A stretch of 64,000 nt of DNA. Origin: Maribellus luteus. Its GTDB lineage: Bacteria; Bacteroidota; Bacteroidia; Bacteroidales; Prolixibacteraceae. Both the position numbers and the translations under genes were made by a program. The notes under the pieces were generated by a model. It was not told where the DNA came from. It searched no databases and worked only from the letters and a program-made list of their open reading frames with translations. Of this stretch, positions 16,731 to 26,100 are shown one piece after another (position 1 is the first letter of the stretch; each line of letters starts with the position of its first letter). The stretch covers positions 58,089 through 122,088 of the forward strand of contig NZ_QWGR01000017.1 of the NCBI RefSeq assembly GCF_003576475.1, in the 5' to 3' direction.

Positions 16731-17036
16731 CTTGAATTACATCCAAATTTTACGGATATATTTTCAAAATCCAAGATGAGAATTGCCTGTTTGATAGAAA
16801 TTATCTATCGCAAAACAAGGATTGTTAGATTCACTCTCTATGACTTTCCCAACTCAAGATGTTGGTTTTAAACTTGTTTAAAAGAAATTTTGCCTCTGAA
16901 AATTAGCTGATTTTTGTCACTGAAAAGGACGTTTTAAAAAATGTTAAAAAATATTAAGCATAATTTTCTGTCGAACAATCGGCTATAATGTTCAGATTTT
17001 TTTGATTCAATTTATTGTTTTTGTAGCAAAATGTCA
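16731..17036. other. AT-rich 306-base interval, no gene seen
   Basis: No plausible reading frame. It must hold the promoter of the gene at 16206. A weak hairpin GAACA (16973-16977) and TGTTC (16989-16993) followed by a T run lies near the mnmD end but is only five base pairs. Nothing else stands out. Confidence 0.6.
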
Positions 17037-17702
17037 TCATTTGTTTATTCCTCTGAGCATTTGTCTTTTTCCGGGAGGCCCGGGAAGACGCTCCATTGAG
17101 AAGCCACAAGCCGCGAGTTTCCGTCGGATTTCGCCTTTCGCACTATAAGTTACGAATATTGCATCTTGACGGCATGCGTGGTAAATTTTAAGAAAAATGT
17201 CGTTTTGCCACATATTGGGCTGTTTGTCCGGTCCAAAGGCATCAAAATAAATTACATCGAATTTCTGCTCTTCGGTGAAATCATATTCAGTAAGGTCGGC
17301 GTGTATTTTTAGCAGCGAAAAATGGTCGGAAACTGTGACTTCTTTGTTCCATTCTGCTGCATGTATTTCCTGAAACAAATGAATGGCTTCTTCCGAAAAA
17401 AGACGGCCGTAATCAAGCGCTTGTATTTCATCCGGCGTAACCGGGTATTTTTCGATGCTAACAAAGCGGGTCTTTCTTTTGCTTTTGTTGGCTTCCATGG
17501 CAGTAACCAGAGCGTTTAGCCCGGTTCCGAACCCTACTTCAAATACCGCAGGCGATGCTGAGGGATGGGCACAATAGCCTTGCTGAAGAAAAACATAGTT
17601 CGATTCGGTGAGAGCACCGTTCACCGAGTGATATTGTTCATCCATTGCCGGGATAAACAATGTTTTAGAGCCATCTGCAGTGTCTATTAAACGTCTTTCC
17701 AT
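17037..17702 (-). CDS. mnmD: tRNA 5-methylaminomethyl-2-thiouridine methyltransferase domain protein
   Basis: A SAM-dependent methyltransferase of about 221 residues that corresponds to the MnmD half of MnmC and completes mnm5s2U34 in tRNA. The SAM-binding motif is VFEVGFGTGLNALVTAMEA, and FDVIYFDAFGPDKQPNMWQ carries the family's DAFGP motif. The oxidase half of MnmC is absent, as usual in Bacteroidota. An ATG at 17762 would add 20 residues but would sit almost on the start of the divergent tsaC gene; the ATG at 17702 (MERRLIDTADGS) matches the family's usual beginning and leaves a 71-base shared promoter region. Confidence 0.9.
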   Translation of the reverse strand: MERRLIDTADGSKTLFIPAMDEQYHSVNGALTESNYVFLQQGYCAHPSASPAVFEVGFGTGLNALVTAMEANKSKRKTRFVSIEKYPVTPDEIQALDYGRLFSEEAIHLFQEIHAAEWNKEVTVSDHFSLLKIHADLTEYDFTEEQKFDVIYFDAFGPDKQPNMWQNDIFLKIYHACRQDAIFVTYSAKGEIRRKLAACGFSMERLPGPPGKRQMLRGINK

Positions 17703-17725
17703 TGGTATTATAAAATACGGGTGGT

Positions 17726-17754
17726 TTGTTTTACGATTGAAAAAACTAAATTTG
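17726..17754 (+). promoter_or_regulatory. Bacteroidota-type promoter for the tsaC/sua5 gene
   Basis: TTG at 17726-17728 and an exact -7 box TAAATTTG at 17747-17754, 18 bases apart, close to the TTG-N19-TAnnTTTG consensus. Transcription would begin near 17761, 13 bases before the ATG. A reverse -7 box (plus-strand CAAAAGTA, 17760-17767) could serve mnmD, so the two promoters would overlap. Confidence 0.6.
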
Positions 17755-17773
17755 AGCTTCAAAAGTAGAAAAT

Positions 17774-18388
17774 ATGTTGGTACGGTTGTATAACGAAAAT
17801 CCTAATCCACGAGACATTCGGGATATTGTTGAAATATTGCGACAGGGAGGAGTGATTATTTACCCGACTGATACTGTTTACGGAATGGGGTGCGACATCA
17901 CCAATCAGAAAGCCGTTGAGAAAGTCGCCCGTTTCAAGGGAATAAAAATCGAAAAAAGTAACTTTTCGTTTATTTGCAGCGACTTTAGTCATCTTTCTGA
18001 TTTTACGAAGCCTATACCCAACCACGTTTTCAAACTTATCCGGAAGAATCTTCCGGGGCCCTTTACTTTTATCCTGGAAGCCAATAACAATGTTCCGAAA
18101 TACTTTAAGGGAAAAAAGAAGACAGTTGGCATCCGGATTCCGGACAACAATATTATTCGTGCGATTGTAGAAGAACTCGGAAACCCGATCATGTCGACTT
18201 CTATTCGCGACGAGGACGAAATTATTGAATACACCACAGATCCGGAGTTGATCTACGAAAAATACCAGGATGTAGCCGATGTGGTGATCGATGGCGGTTA
18301 TGGGGAACTCGTTCCGTCAACCATTGTTGATTGCTCCGGCGATGATATTGAAATTGTACGGGAAGGCAAAGGTATACTGGAGTATTAA
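17774..18388 (+). CDS. L-threonylcarbamoyladenylate synthase (TsaC/Sua5/YwlC family)
   Basis: A 204-residue cytoplasmic enzyme that makes threonylcarbamoyl-AMP from Thr, bicarbonate and ATP for t6A37 in ANN-decoding tRNAs. Diagnostic parts are IIYPTDTVYGMGCD, FKGIKIEKSNFSFICSD, LPGPFTFILEAN and VGIRIPDNNI with PIMSTSIRDEDE. The length fits the single-domain YwlC/TsaC form without the Sua5 C-terminal domain. It diverges from mnmD, so two U34/A37 tRNA-modification genes share one control region. Confidence 0.93.
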   Translation: MLVRLYNENPNPRDIRDIVEILRQGGVIIYPTDTVYGMGCDITNQKAVEKVARFKGIKIEKSNFSFICSDFSHLSDFTKPIPNHVFKLIRKNLPGPFTFILEANNNVPKYFKGKKKTVGIRIPDNNIIRAIVEELGNPIMSTSIRDEDEIIEYTTDPELIYEKYQDVADVVIDGGYGELVPSTIVDCSGDDIEIVREGKGILEY

Positions 18389-18412
18389 GACCTTTGAATG
18401 CAACGCTGGTTT

Positions 18413-19858
18413 TTATTCTTTCCAGAAAGACGGCGAGAAAAGTACCAGTACTGTAAACAACTCCAAACGTCCCAATAACATCAGAAAAGATAAAAACCAT
18501 TTTCCGAGCGGCGATATGTGGTAAAAGTTCTCGGCAGGTCCTACGCTTCCAAGCCCCGGACCAATGTTCCCCAAACTTGTTGCAACGGCTCCCATCGATG
18601 ATTCCATGTCGGGTTCAATCAGGGTAAACAGAATGGTGCTGACAAAGAAAATTACCATGTACAACATAAAGAACGCAAGCACATTGGTTACGATTTTAGA
18701 ATCAACCGAATGACGGTTGAATTTTACCGGAATTACCGCGCGCGGGTGTACCAGGCGTTTCAGTTCATAATATCCGTTTTTAGCCAGTACTACAATACGC
18801 ATGATTTTGATGCCTCCCCCGGTTGATCCGGCAGAGCCTCCAAAGAAAAACAATGCAAAAATGAGCATAGTCAGGAAAGGTGGCCAGACCAGGTAGTCGG
18901 CGGTGGCAAAACCCGTTGTTGTTACAATGGATACCACCTGGAACAACGCTTCACGAAAGGCACCTTCAAAGTTGAGGTGGGAAGAGAGCAGCAGCCCGCC
19001 AGTAATCACTGCGGAAAAACTAAGGGTTATTAAACTGTAGTATTTGAATTCCTCATCTTTAAAAATCGCCGAAAAACGACCGGTTATGGCCATGTACGAC
19101 AGGGTAAAATTCGTGCCTGCCAGAAACATGAAGAAAGTGATTACATATTGAATAAAAGGCGAAGGCCAGTGTGCGATACTTGCCTGTTTGGTAGAGAACC
19201 CTCCGGTTGCCATGGTGGTAAACGAGTGGCAAATTGAATCGAAAAAACTCATGCCCCCAATCCAGAGCAAAATGGTTTCAAGCACGGTGAACAGGATGTA
19301 GATTCCCCAAAGTGTTTTGGCTGTTTGCGTAATCCGGGGACTAATTTTATCCGGTGTAGGACCGGGCACTTCCGCCATAAACAGCTGCATTCCTCCTATT
19401 CCAAATACCGGTAAAATGGCCAGTGAGAGAACGATGATTCCCATTCCTCCAAGCCATTGCGTAATGCTTCGCCAAAATAAAATTCCGTGCGGAAGAGCTT
19501 CAATGTCGTTTAAAATAGAAGAACCGGTGGTTGTGAACCCCGATATGGTTTCAAAAAAAGCGTCGGTAAAACGTGGAATGGAACCACTCAGAATATAGGG
19601 AAGCGATCCGAAAAAGGAGAACACCAGCCATACCATTGTTACAATGATAAAACCTTCGCGTTTCCCTATGTCTTTTTTTGCTTTCCAGGTGGCAGCAGTG
19701 ATTAATGCACCGATTCCGAGATTGATCCCGGCAGAGATCAGGAATGCGACAGTGTCGTTGCCTCCGTAGATTAGTGCTACCACGGACGTCAAAAGCATTG
19801 CAAACCCTTCAACAACCAAGAGTAAACCAAGTACTTTAAAAATGATCTTGAGATTCAT
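18413..19858 (-). CDS. trkH: Trk/Ktr-type potassium uptake membrane subunit
   Basis: A 481-residue inner-membrane protein with about ten hydrophobic helices and the pore-loop repeats of TrkH: TTTGSSILNDIEALPHG, TMATGGFSTKQAS, TTTGFATADYL and ATSLGNIGPGLGSVGP. It forms the K+ conducting dimer. It is the second gene after trkA, 20 bases downstream, so the channel and its gating ring are co-expressed. It converges on the tsaC gene with only a 24-base gap and no evident terminator. Confidence 0.95.
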   Translation of the reverse strand: MNLKIIFKVLGLLLVVEGFAMLLTSVVALIYGGNDTVAFLISAGINLGIGALITAATWKAKKDIGKREGFIIVTMVWLVFSFFGSLPYILSGSIPRFTDAFFETISGFTTTGSSILNDIEALPHGILFWRSITQWLGGMGIIVLSLAILPVFGIGGMQLFMAEVPGPTPDKISPRITQTAKTLWGIYILFTVLETILLWIGGMSFFDSICHSFTTMATGGFSTKQASIAHWPSPFIQYVITFFMFLAGTNFTLSYMAITGRFSAIFKDEEFKYYSLITLSFSAVITGGLLLSSHLNFEGAFREALFQVVSIVTTTGFATADYLVWPPFLTMLIFALFFFGGSAGSTGGGIKIMRIVVLAKNGYYELKRLVHPRAVIPVKFNRHSVDSKIVTNVLAFFMLYMVIFFVSTILFTLIEPDMESSMGAVATSLGNIGPGLGSVGPAENFYHISPLGKWFLSFLMLLGRLELFTVLVLFSPSFWKE

Positions 19859-19878
19859 CCCAGATTGGTTTTGATCGC

Positions 19879-21213
19879 TTATTTGAAGAACTTCTCTATC
19901 TTTTTAATTCCTGATGGCAGGGTAAATACCACCACTTTATCGCCTTCCTGCACCTGGGTGTAGCCGTGGGCAATGTATCCCATGTTCCCGCGAATAACAC
20001 CGCCGATTTTGGCTTCGGCCGGAAATCCGATATCTTTTACAGGCTTCAGGGTGATTTTAGCCCCGGGCTTGGCAATAAATTCAAAAACTTCTGCTTCAGA
20101 AGCTGTCAGACATTTTACTTTTGATATTTCGGCATTCAGTGTAAAGCGGTAGATGTAACTTGCCGCAATCAGTTTTTTATTGATAATGCTTCCAATTCCT
20201 GTGTTGTCAGCCAGTTTCATGTAAGCCAGGTTTTCAACCTCGGCCACGGTCCGGCGAACGCCCAGTGTCTTGGCCAGGTTACATCCCAGTATGTTGGTTT
20301 CCGAATTTCCGGTAGTAGCTACAAAAGCATCCATTTTGTCAATGCCCTCTTCTTTCAAAAGATCCAGGTTTCGTCCGTCTCCGTTAATTACCAGTACATT
20401 GCTAAAGCGGTCGGCGATTTCCTCGCACCGTTCCCTGTCGCTTTCAATGATTTTTATCCGGTAACTTTCGCCCAGTTTTTCAACAGCTTTTTGGGCAATA
20501 CGGCTACCTCCCATAAACATGATGTTTTTGACCTCAAACTGTTTTTTCCCGGTGAGTTCCAAAACATTGCTTTGTTCTGATGGAGTTGTGACAAAGAAAA
20601 CCACATCGTCGTTTTGTATCGAATCGTGTCCGTTGGGAATGATCGTTTCGTTGTCGCGTTTAATCGCTACAACCAACAGATGTTGGTGCTCGATGGCCAG
20701 TTCTTCAAACGTTTTGTTCAGGATTGGTGCATTGTCGCGGACTTTGATGCCCAGAAGCAGCAACTTTCCATTGGAAAATTCGATCATCTGGCGGGTAACG
20801 GTTTGTTTAACCGAAGCTACAATTTCTTTGGCAGCCAGACTTTCAGGGTAGATCAATTCGTTGATCCCCATGTCGTTTAATTTGGCCCGGTATTTTTCCT
20901 GCAGGTATTCCTGGTTGTTGATACGCGCAATGGTACGGCTTACGCCAAGGTATTTCGCCATGGCACAAGCCAGAACATTTCGTTCTTCGAACGGTGTTAC
21001 CGCAATAAACAGATCGGCTTTTGCCAGGTCTGTTTTTTTCAGGTCTGAAAAAGAATGCGCTGAACCAATAACCGTCATCAGGTCTACTTCACTGCTTATT
21101 TTGGAGAGTCGCTCCTGCGAATCATCCAAAAGCACAATGTCGTGATCTTCTTTGGATAACATCCTTGCCAAATGTGTCCCCACTTCGCCGGCACCGGCAA
21201 TTACAACTTTCAT
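19879..21213 (-). CDS. trkA: Trk potassium uptake regulatory protein
   Basis: A 444-residue cytoplasmic protein made of two RCK (TrkA-N plus TrkA-C) units. The N-terminal Rossmann fold begins MKVVIAGAGEVGTHLARML and has the acidic LLDDS end; a second nucleotide fold begins IMFMGGSRIAQKAVEKL. The RCK ring binds NAD(H)/ATP and gates TrkH. It is encoded directly before trkH. Confidence 0.95.
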   Translation of the reverse strand: MKVVIAGAGEVGTHLARMLSKEDHDIVLLDDSQERLSKISSEVDLMTVIGSAHSFSDLKKTDLAKADLFIAVTPFEERNVLACAMAKYLGVSRTIARINNQEYLQEKYRAKLNDMGINELIYPESLAAKEIVASVKQTVTRQMIEFSNGKLLLLGIKVRDNAPILNKTFEELAIEHQHLLVVAIKRDNETIIPNGHDSIQNDDVVFFVTTPSEQSNVLELTGKKQFEVKNIMFMGGSRIAQKAVEKLGESYRIKIIESDRERCEEIADRFSNVLVINGDGRNLDLLKEEGIDKMDAFVATTGNSETNILGCNLAKTLGVRRTVAEVENLAYMKLADNTGIGSIINKKLIAASYIYRFTLNAEISKVKCLTASEAEVFEFIAKPGAKITLKPVKDIGFPAEAKIGGVIRGNMGYIAHGYTQVQEGDKVVVFTLPSGIKKIEKFFK

Positions 21214-21411
21214 CGTCTGCTGTCTTTGTAAATAATTCGCAACAAATTAATGTATTAACTTCTACAATTCCATGTAAAAAACTGTTTTTTAATTTTTTAC
21301 CTCATTCAAATTTAACATACCCGGCTGCAAAAAACAATACAAGTATTTGAGAGTCAAGAAGTATTTTTGAAGGTTTTATAACGTTAATTTGTATTCAATA
21401 TAATTAACCCA

Positions 21412-23451
21412 TTATTGCCACTGAATACGGAATGCACCCATTGCCGGGAGAGAATGGATAAAGGTGTTTTGCGGGTGTATGTTTCTCGTGGTTATTACGC
21501 TGGTTTCAGCATCAATTTGGTACTCTTCGGGAATAAAGTAAGAATTTAATACCAAAATATCAGGAGTCAATTCTTGCGGGCCGTTTTTGGTCAAACCAAT
21601 TTGAATGATTTTGTCTTCAAAACAAATAAAGTTGTTTTTGAGAAGCAGGTGCTTGTCTTCAAATAAAGTACCGTACTCCAGGAACACGGATTGGTGAAGG
21701 TTCTTTTGCGTTGTTACATTTTGTGTCATCTGACGCGTGTAAGCCGATGAGTCGATCGGGAATTGGGTTATGATGTAGTTTTGACGCCCCTTAATTAGTT
21801 GGAGGGTAAGGTTGTCGCGATTGTTGAATATGATCAGTTCTTTTTGCTGGTACTGCCAGAACTTTTGACTGGCGGAAAGCAACATTACCACCGAGAATAA
21901 GAGGAATGCATATTTCAACTGCCGTGCACGCCGGAATTCGATAAAAGCAAAACAAAAGAGGAAGGCCAGCAGCAAACTTATGGATTGTGACACACTAAAA
22001 GGAATTTTAAAAACGGAATGAGGTAAATTTTCAATCCATTGAAGTAAGGCGAACAAATTGCCGATCACTTCTTTTATCACGAAAGCCAGTCCTGTGGATA
22101 AATAGGGAACTCCGGATAGCAGAAGCAGTAAAACACCCAAAATGATTAGTACGAAAACCGCCGGAATGATGACTACATTCGTCAGCAGAAAATAGGTCGG
22201 GAATTGATTGAAATAATACGATGTGAATGGAAAGGTTGCAATTTGGGCAGCTATTGAAACGGTCATTAAAACCCAGAAGTAGTGGATGATTCGGTTTTTA
22301 ACCTTCCATAGTTTTTCCAGTTTGGGTTGAAGAAAAACAATGCCAAATACGGCTGAATACGAAAGCTGGAATCCAACTTCAAAAAGATTGTTGGGGTTTA
22401 GTAACAAAAGAATAAAGGCTGATGTGGCTAGTGTGTTGTAAATATTGGCCCGCCGGTTTAAGCTGGTGGCAATGCTTACCAGCGAAAACATGGTGGCAGC
22501 CCGCAACACTGATGGCGAAAGACCGGTTAAAAGAGCATAACTCCACAGCATAATAATGGAAAAGACCACAAACAGGATGCTTCCTTTTTTTGTCTTTTTC
22601 AGAAAGCCAAAAATCAACACAAACATCCCGAAAATAATTCCGACATGCAAGCCGGATACGGCCAACACGTGCATTGCCCCTGCGGACGAAAACACTCGTT
22701 TGGTTTCCGGATCAAGCCCTCGTTTATAGCCCAGCGTAAGTGCAGAAAGAATAGCCGTTTCATTTTTGCCCAAATTTTGCTGCCGGTAAATAGTCAGTAG
22801 CTTTTCCCGAAGTTTTTCTGCCATTATAACCGGGCTATTTACCGTGATGTTTGTCGGCTTCCACTTTTCATCGGCGAGGTATAACTGGCGGTATATTTTT
22901 TGGCGGTTCAGGTACTTTGGGTAGTCAAACTCATAAGGATTGCCATTGTTGGTAACAATGCGGGGATCCTCCTTGAATAAAATAACGGAGCCGGGAACGA
23001 GGTCTTCCGCATGGCTGTTCTTTCCGAAATAGGCCAGTATTTTTTCGTTTGCCTGAAATATTGAGTCTCCTTTGATAAAGGAGTTCAGTTTGAGGACAGT
23101 TTTGTAAGAATTGGGTTTTTCTTCCGGCTTCTCCAGAACGACGGCCGAAAATTGGCCGTTTTCGAATAGTGCCGGTGGTTGATTGTGTTGGTTGAAGAAT
23201 GCAATCCCGAGCAAAAAGAACAAGATGCTTGTTAATGCTCCAAAAATACCTTCGAATGAAAACCGGTAGCGAATGTTTAGCAGAATTAACACCAAAAAAA
23301 GAATACCCGCACTCAGAAAAAACAGGCTGTTTTCCGGTTTTATGTAAGCGGCTGCAAGCACTCCTGTGCCGTATGATACGGCAATTCTGAGAATGGGTAT
23401 TTTTAGAAACAGTTTTTCCAAGGTTATTGCCTGAAGGATATATCCGCTCAA
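21412..23451 (-). CDS. ComEC/Rec2-family DNA-uptake channel protein
   Basis: A 679-residue polytopic membrane protein. It has an N-terminal DUF4131-type region (YFGKNSHAEDLVPGSVILFKED), then the Competence domain with the typical LGYKRGLDPETKRVFSSAGAMHVLAVSGLHVGI and ATMFSLVS segments, and about ten membrane helices. A full C-terminal metallo-beta-lactamase domain is not present; only a short soluble tail follows. Shortened ComEC of this kind is common in Bacteroidota, and DNA uptake has not been shown for most. It follows def by 23 bases. Confidence 0.88.
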   Translation of the reverse strand: MSGYILQAITLEKLFLKIPILRIAVSYGTGVLAAAYIKPENSLFFLSAGILFLVLILLNIRYRFSFEGIFGALTSILFFLLGIAFFNQHNQPPALFENGQFSAVVLEKPEEKPNSYKTVLKLNSFIKGDSIFQANEKILAYFGKNSHAEDLVPGSVILFKEDPRIVTNNGNPYEFDYPKYLNRQKIYRQLYLADEKWKPTNITVNSPVIMAEKLREKLLTIYRQQNLGKNETAILSALTLGYKRGLDPETKRVFSSAGAMHVLAVSGLHVGIIFGMFVLIFGFLKKTKKGSILFVVFSIIMLWSYALLTGLSPSVLRAATMFSLVSIATSLNRRANIYNTLATSAFILLLLNPNNLFEVGFQLSYSAVFGIVFLQPKLEKLWKVKNRIIHYFWVLMTVSIAAQIATFPFTSYYFNQFPTYFLLTNVVIIPAVFVLIILGVLLLLLSGVPYLSTGLAFVIKEVIGNLFALLQWIENLPHSVFKIPFSVSQSISLLLAFLFCFAFIEFRRARQLKYAFLLFSVVMLLSASQKFWQYQQKELIIFNNRDNLTLQLIKGRQNYIITQFPIDSSAYTRQMTQNVTTQKNLHQSVFLEYGTLFEDKHLLLKNNFICFEDKIIQIGLTKNGPQELTPDILVLNSYFIPEEYQIDAETSVITTRNIHPQNTFIHSLPAMGAFRIQWQ

Positions 23452-23474
23452 ACGAATCCCCTGGGAAAAGGTTT

Positions 23475-24032
23475 CTATTTGGCAGGAACTTTTATCCTGT
23501 ACGCTGGAATTACTTTACCCTGACTGATGCTGATAAGTTTACTTTTCAGTAGTCGTTTCCGGAGCGGAGAGAGGTAGTCGATAAAAAGCTTTCCGTCCAA
23601 ATGGTCGTATTCGTGTTGGATAACCCTGCCCGCAAAACCTTTGAAAGTTTCCGTATGCTCTTCAAAGTTTTCGTCGAAGTAGCGAAGTGTAACTTCATCG
23701 TGGCGCGAAACGTCTTCCCGTATTTCCGGAAGACTCAGGCATCCTTCGTTCATAACCCATTTTTCTCCGTCAACCTCCAGGATTTCGGGATTGATAAACA
23801 CTTTCTGGAAATTTTCCAATTCAGGTTCATCATCAGCGCCCGAGCTGGCATCAACTACAAACAAACGAATTGACATGCCCACTTGTGGCGCTGCCAGTCC
23901 AACTCCGTCAGAATAATACATGGTTTCCCACATGTTTTCAATTACTTCTTTCAGGTTGGGGTAGTCTTTATCTATTTCTTGCGCGCGTTTTCTTAAAATA
24001 GGATCGCCGTAAACTGTTACCGGGTATTTCAT
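23475..24032 (-). CDS. def: Peptide deformylase
   Basis: A 185-residue metalloenzyme that removes the formyl group from new N-termini. All three motifs are intact: GVGLAAPQVG, EGCLSLPE (metal Cys) and QHEYDHLDG (HExxH type, two metal His and the catalytic Glu). The frame extends to an ATG at 24083, but the ATG at 24032 (MKYPVTVYGDPILRKRA) gives the normal deformylase N-terminus. It sits between ruvX and comEC on the same strand. Confidence 0.95.
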   Translation of the reverse strand: MKYPVTVYGDPILRKRAQEIDKDYPNLKEVIENMWETMYYSDGVGLAAPQVGMSIRLFVVDASSGADDEPELENFQKVFINPEILEVDGEKWVMNEGCLSLPEIREDVSRHDEVTLRYFDENFEEHTETFKGFAGRVIQHEYDHLDGKLFIDYLSPLRKRLLKSKLISISQGKVIPAYRIKVPAK

Positions 24033-24147
24033 TCGTCTGTATTTTTTATTTTCAATCGACACAGGTTTTCTAATGGCTTTCAAATGCTGATAATCACTCT
24101 TGCTGGTCCGAATTCCCTGTTGTCTTGCTTCTTTTTTGTTTACTTTT

Positions 24148-24570
24148 TTACTGCAAATTTCTTTGCTGCTCTAAATAATCTTGCAGAATGATGGTAGCAC
24201 TAATTCCGTCTATCATCTCTTTATTCTGTCTTTGCTTTTTTTTGAGCCCTCCATCAATCATGGTTTGAAAAGCCATTTTCGATGTAAAGCGCTCGTCATA
24301 AAGTTCCAGCCTGATCTCCGGGTAAACCTGTTGGAATTTACGGAGAAAAGGATTAATGTAACGAACAGCTTCAGAGGCTTCGTTGTTCATTTGGCGAGGA
24401 TAGCCCACTACTACGGTTTCCACCTTTTCCTTCAGAAAATACTCCTTCAGAAAATCCCAGATAGTGTGAGTCGGTATTGTGGTAAGCCGGGTTGCAATTA
24501 TTTGTCCCGGGTCTGTAACTGCCATTCCCACACGCTTTTTGCCGTAATCGATGGATAGAATTCTTGCCAT
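24148..24570 (-). CDS. ruvX: RuvX/YqgF-family Holliday junction resolvase-like nuclease
   Basis: A 140-residue RNase H-fold protein. The first catalytic Asp lies in ARILSIDYGKKRVGMAVTD, with VVGYPRQMNNEASE and LYDERFTSKMA (DERxTS) completing the family motifs. Members act in pre-16S rRNA 5' maturation and possibly in junction resolution. The ATG at 24570 is used instead of 24588 because homologues start at this MARILS. It is upstream of def with a 115-base gap. Confidence 0.92.
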   Translation of the reverse strand: MARILSIDYGKKRVGMAVTDPGQIIATRLTTIPTHTIWDFLKEYFLKEKVETVVVGYPRQMNNEASEAVRYINPFLRKFQQVYPEIRLELYDERFTSKMAFQTMIDGGLKKKQRQNKEMIDGISATIILQDYLEQQRNLQ

Positions 24571-24659
24571 AATTTTAAATCGCTGCAAAAGTATAGAGAA
24601 TTGATTAGAAAAAAAAGAGCTGGTTAAACGGTTTGTTTTCAGAGAATTCAGGTAAAGTG

Positions 24660-24667
24660 TAAATTTG
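24660..24667 (+). promoter_or_regulatory. Probable -7 box for the secreted basic protein gene
   Basis: TAAATTTG is an exact match to TAnnTTTG, 108 bases before the ATG at 24775. A TTG lies at 24633-24635 but with a spacing of 24, longer than consensus, so only the -7 element is well supported. Confidence 0.4.
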
Positions 24668-24774
24668 GCGTTTCATTTTTGGCACGTGCTTTGCAATTTC
24701 ACTTGCAATTACCGGTTTAAACAAGGCGCCAAAAGAGCAATGCAAACAATTTGTTGAATTTTAAAATAAACGTC

Positions 24775-25926
24775 ATGAAAGCGATAAAATTCAGACTGTT
24801 TGCCACGATATTTACTCTGGCGGCAGTTATTACAGCAACAACATTTGAGGCGAACGCACAACGCAGATCGAGTCAGGAAGGCAACGAATCCAGGCGGAGC
24901 ACGCAGGAAACCCGAAAAAACGTGGAGCGCAAAAGTACTTACAAAGAGTACGACAAAGTTCAGCGAAAATCGGTTGATCCAAAACTGAGAAGTACACGTA
25001 GCGAGGGTAACCGTTCGTCTGTAACCAAGTCGGGTAACAACCAGAATCGTTCGCAGTCAAATAACTCACGCAATTCTTCTGCAAATTATCAGAAGCGGGA
25101 GTCAAACAGAAATGTAACAAATCAGGGAAACAACAGAAGTGTTCAGAAAAGCAGTCAGGCAACTCCCAGCCGGAATTCGAATTCCACTTATCGTACTTCA
25201 CGGGAGCAAGACCGGAATACCGTTCGCAGCCGGGAGAATGACAACCGCAATGTGCGGGTAGGTACTTCTACCAGCGAAGGACGCCGGAATACCGGAAGAA
25301 CAGTTAACGAAAACCGGGATTTTTACCGGGTTGATAAAGCGGACAGACGCTATTCTCCGAGCGAAAATTACCGGGGAAGCAGTAATTACTGGAAAGGGAA
25401 CTACCGTTCTGAGCGGATGAACTACAACCATAAAGACAAAAGGTATTATTCTAATTACAATTATTCAAAGAGGAATCACTGGGACAGAAAGTGGGAAAAC
25501 TACCGCTGGAATTACAATAGCTGGCGCGATTATTACAGCGGCTATAACCCGCGGTCTTACACCTACTCAAGGTATTATTTTCATCACCCGCATTACGGGC
25601 ACGTTCTTTCCAGGTTTGATTACCGTCCGGTGGTTTTCGTTCACAACCATCATCAGTATTATTGTTACAACGGACATTTCTTCCGTTACCGTCCGGGAGT
25701 AGGTTACATACTGGTTGATTTGCCTTACGGATTTACCTTCCAGTATTTGCCGAAAGGACATTACGAACGGGTTCACGTAAACGGTTACCTGTATTTCAGA
25801 ATCGGAAACTTGTTCTTTGAAGCATCAAACTACGGGTTCAACCTGGTTCATTATCCGGAAAGATATTATGCCTATGACGACGGATTTGAGCGTCCCGGAT
25901 ATTATTACGACGATATTTATTGGTAG
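24775..25926 (+). CDS. Secreted basic low-complexity protein with DUF6515-like C-terminal part
   Basis: A 383-residue protein with a signal peptide (MKAIKFRLFATIFTLAAV, cleavage likely after EANA). Residues about 30-190 are low complexity, rich in Arg, Ser, Asn and Gln (RRSSQEGNESRRST, SQSNNSRNSS), with a strongly basic charge. Residues about 200-383 are rich in Tyr, His and Arg; the repeated YYFHHPHYGH, HHQYYCYNGHFFRYRPGVGY and HVNGYLYFRIGNLFF segments resemble DUF6515, in which a pair of short beta repeats follows a YY.NG.FY pattern. It is probably exported to the periplasm or outer surface; role unknown. The later in-frame ATG is preferred over 24751 because it starts the signal peptide. 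It has its own terminator. Confidence 0.8.
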   Translation: MKAIKFRLFATIFTLAAVITATTFEANAQRRSSQEGNESRRSTQETRKNVERKSTYKEYDKVQRKSVDPKLRSTRSEGNRSSVTKSGNNQNRSQSNNSRNSSANYQKRESNRNVTNQGNNRSVQKSSQATPSRNSNSTYRTSREQDRNTVRSRENDNRNVRVGTSTSEGRRNTGRTVNENRDFYRVDKADRRYSPSENYRGSSNYWKGNYRSERMNYNHKDKRYYSNYNYSKRNHWDRKWENYRWNYNSWRDYYSGYNPRSYTYSRYYFHHPHYGHVLSRFDYRPVVFVHNHHQYYCYNGHFFRYRPGVGYILVDLPYGFTFQYLPKGHYERVHVNGYLYFRIGNLFFEASNYGFNLVHYPERYYAYDDGFERPGYYYDDIYW

Positions 25927-25968
25927 TAAGTGATTACTAGACCTTCGAAATATATTGTTTCTTGTTCC

Positions 25969-26000
25969 ACTACCTGCACTTTGGGTGCAGGTAGTTTTTT
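25969..26000 (+). terminator. Intrinsic terminator after the secreted basic protein gene
   Basis: CTACCTGCAC (25970-25979) and GTGCAGGTAG (25985-25994) form a perfect 10-base stem with a 5-base loop followed by six T. It lies 43 bases after the stop. Confidence 0.92.
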
Positions 26001-26100
26001 ATGGGGAGAAAATGAAAGATGTCAGATGAATAAATGTTTTTAATTTGCCGGAACATTCATTCGCTGCATTTTTTTATCTATTTTTAAAAAACCAAATGCG

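Noticed and set aside
16973..16993. A possible terminator hairpin GAACA/TGTTC with a T run
   Set aside because: Only five base pairs, no + strand gene upstream that would need it; chance is likely.
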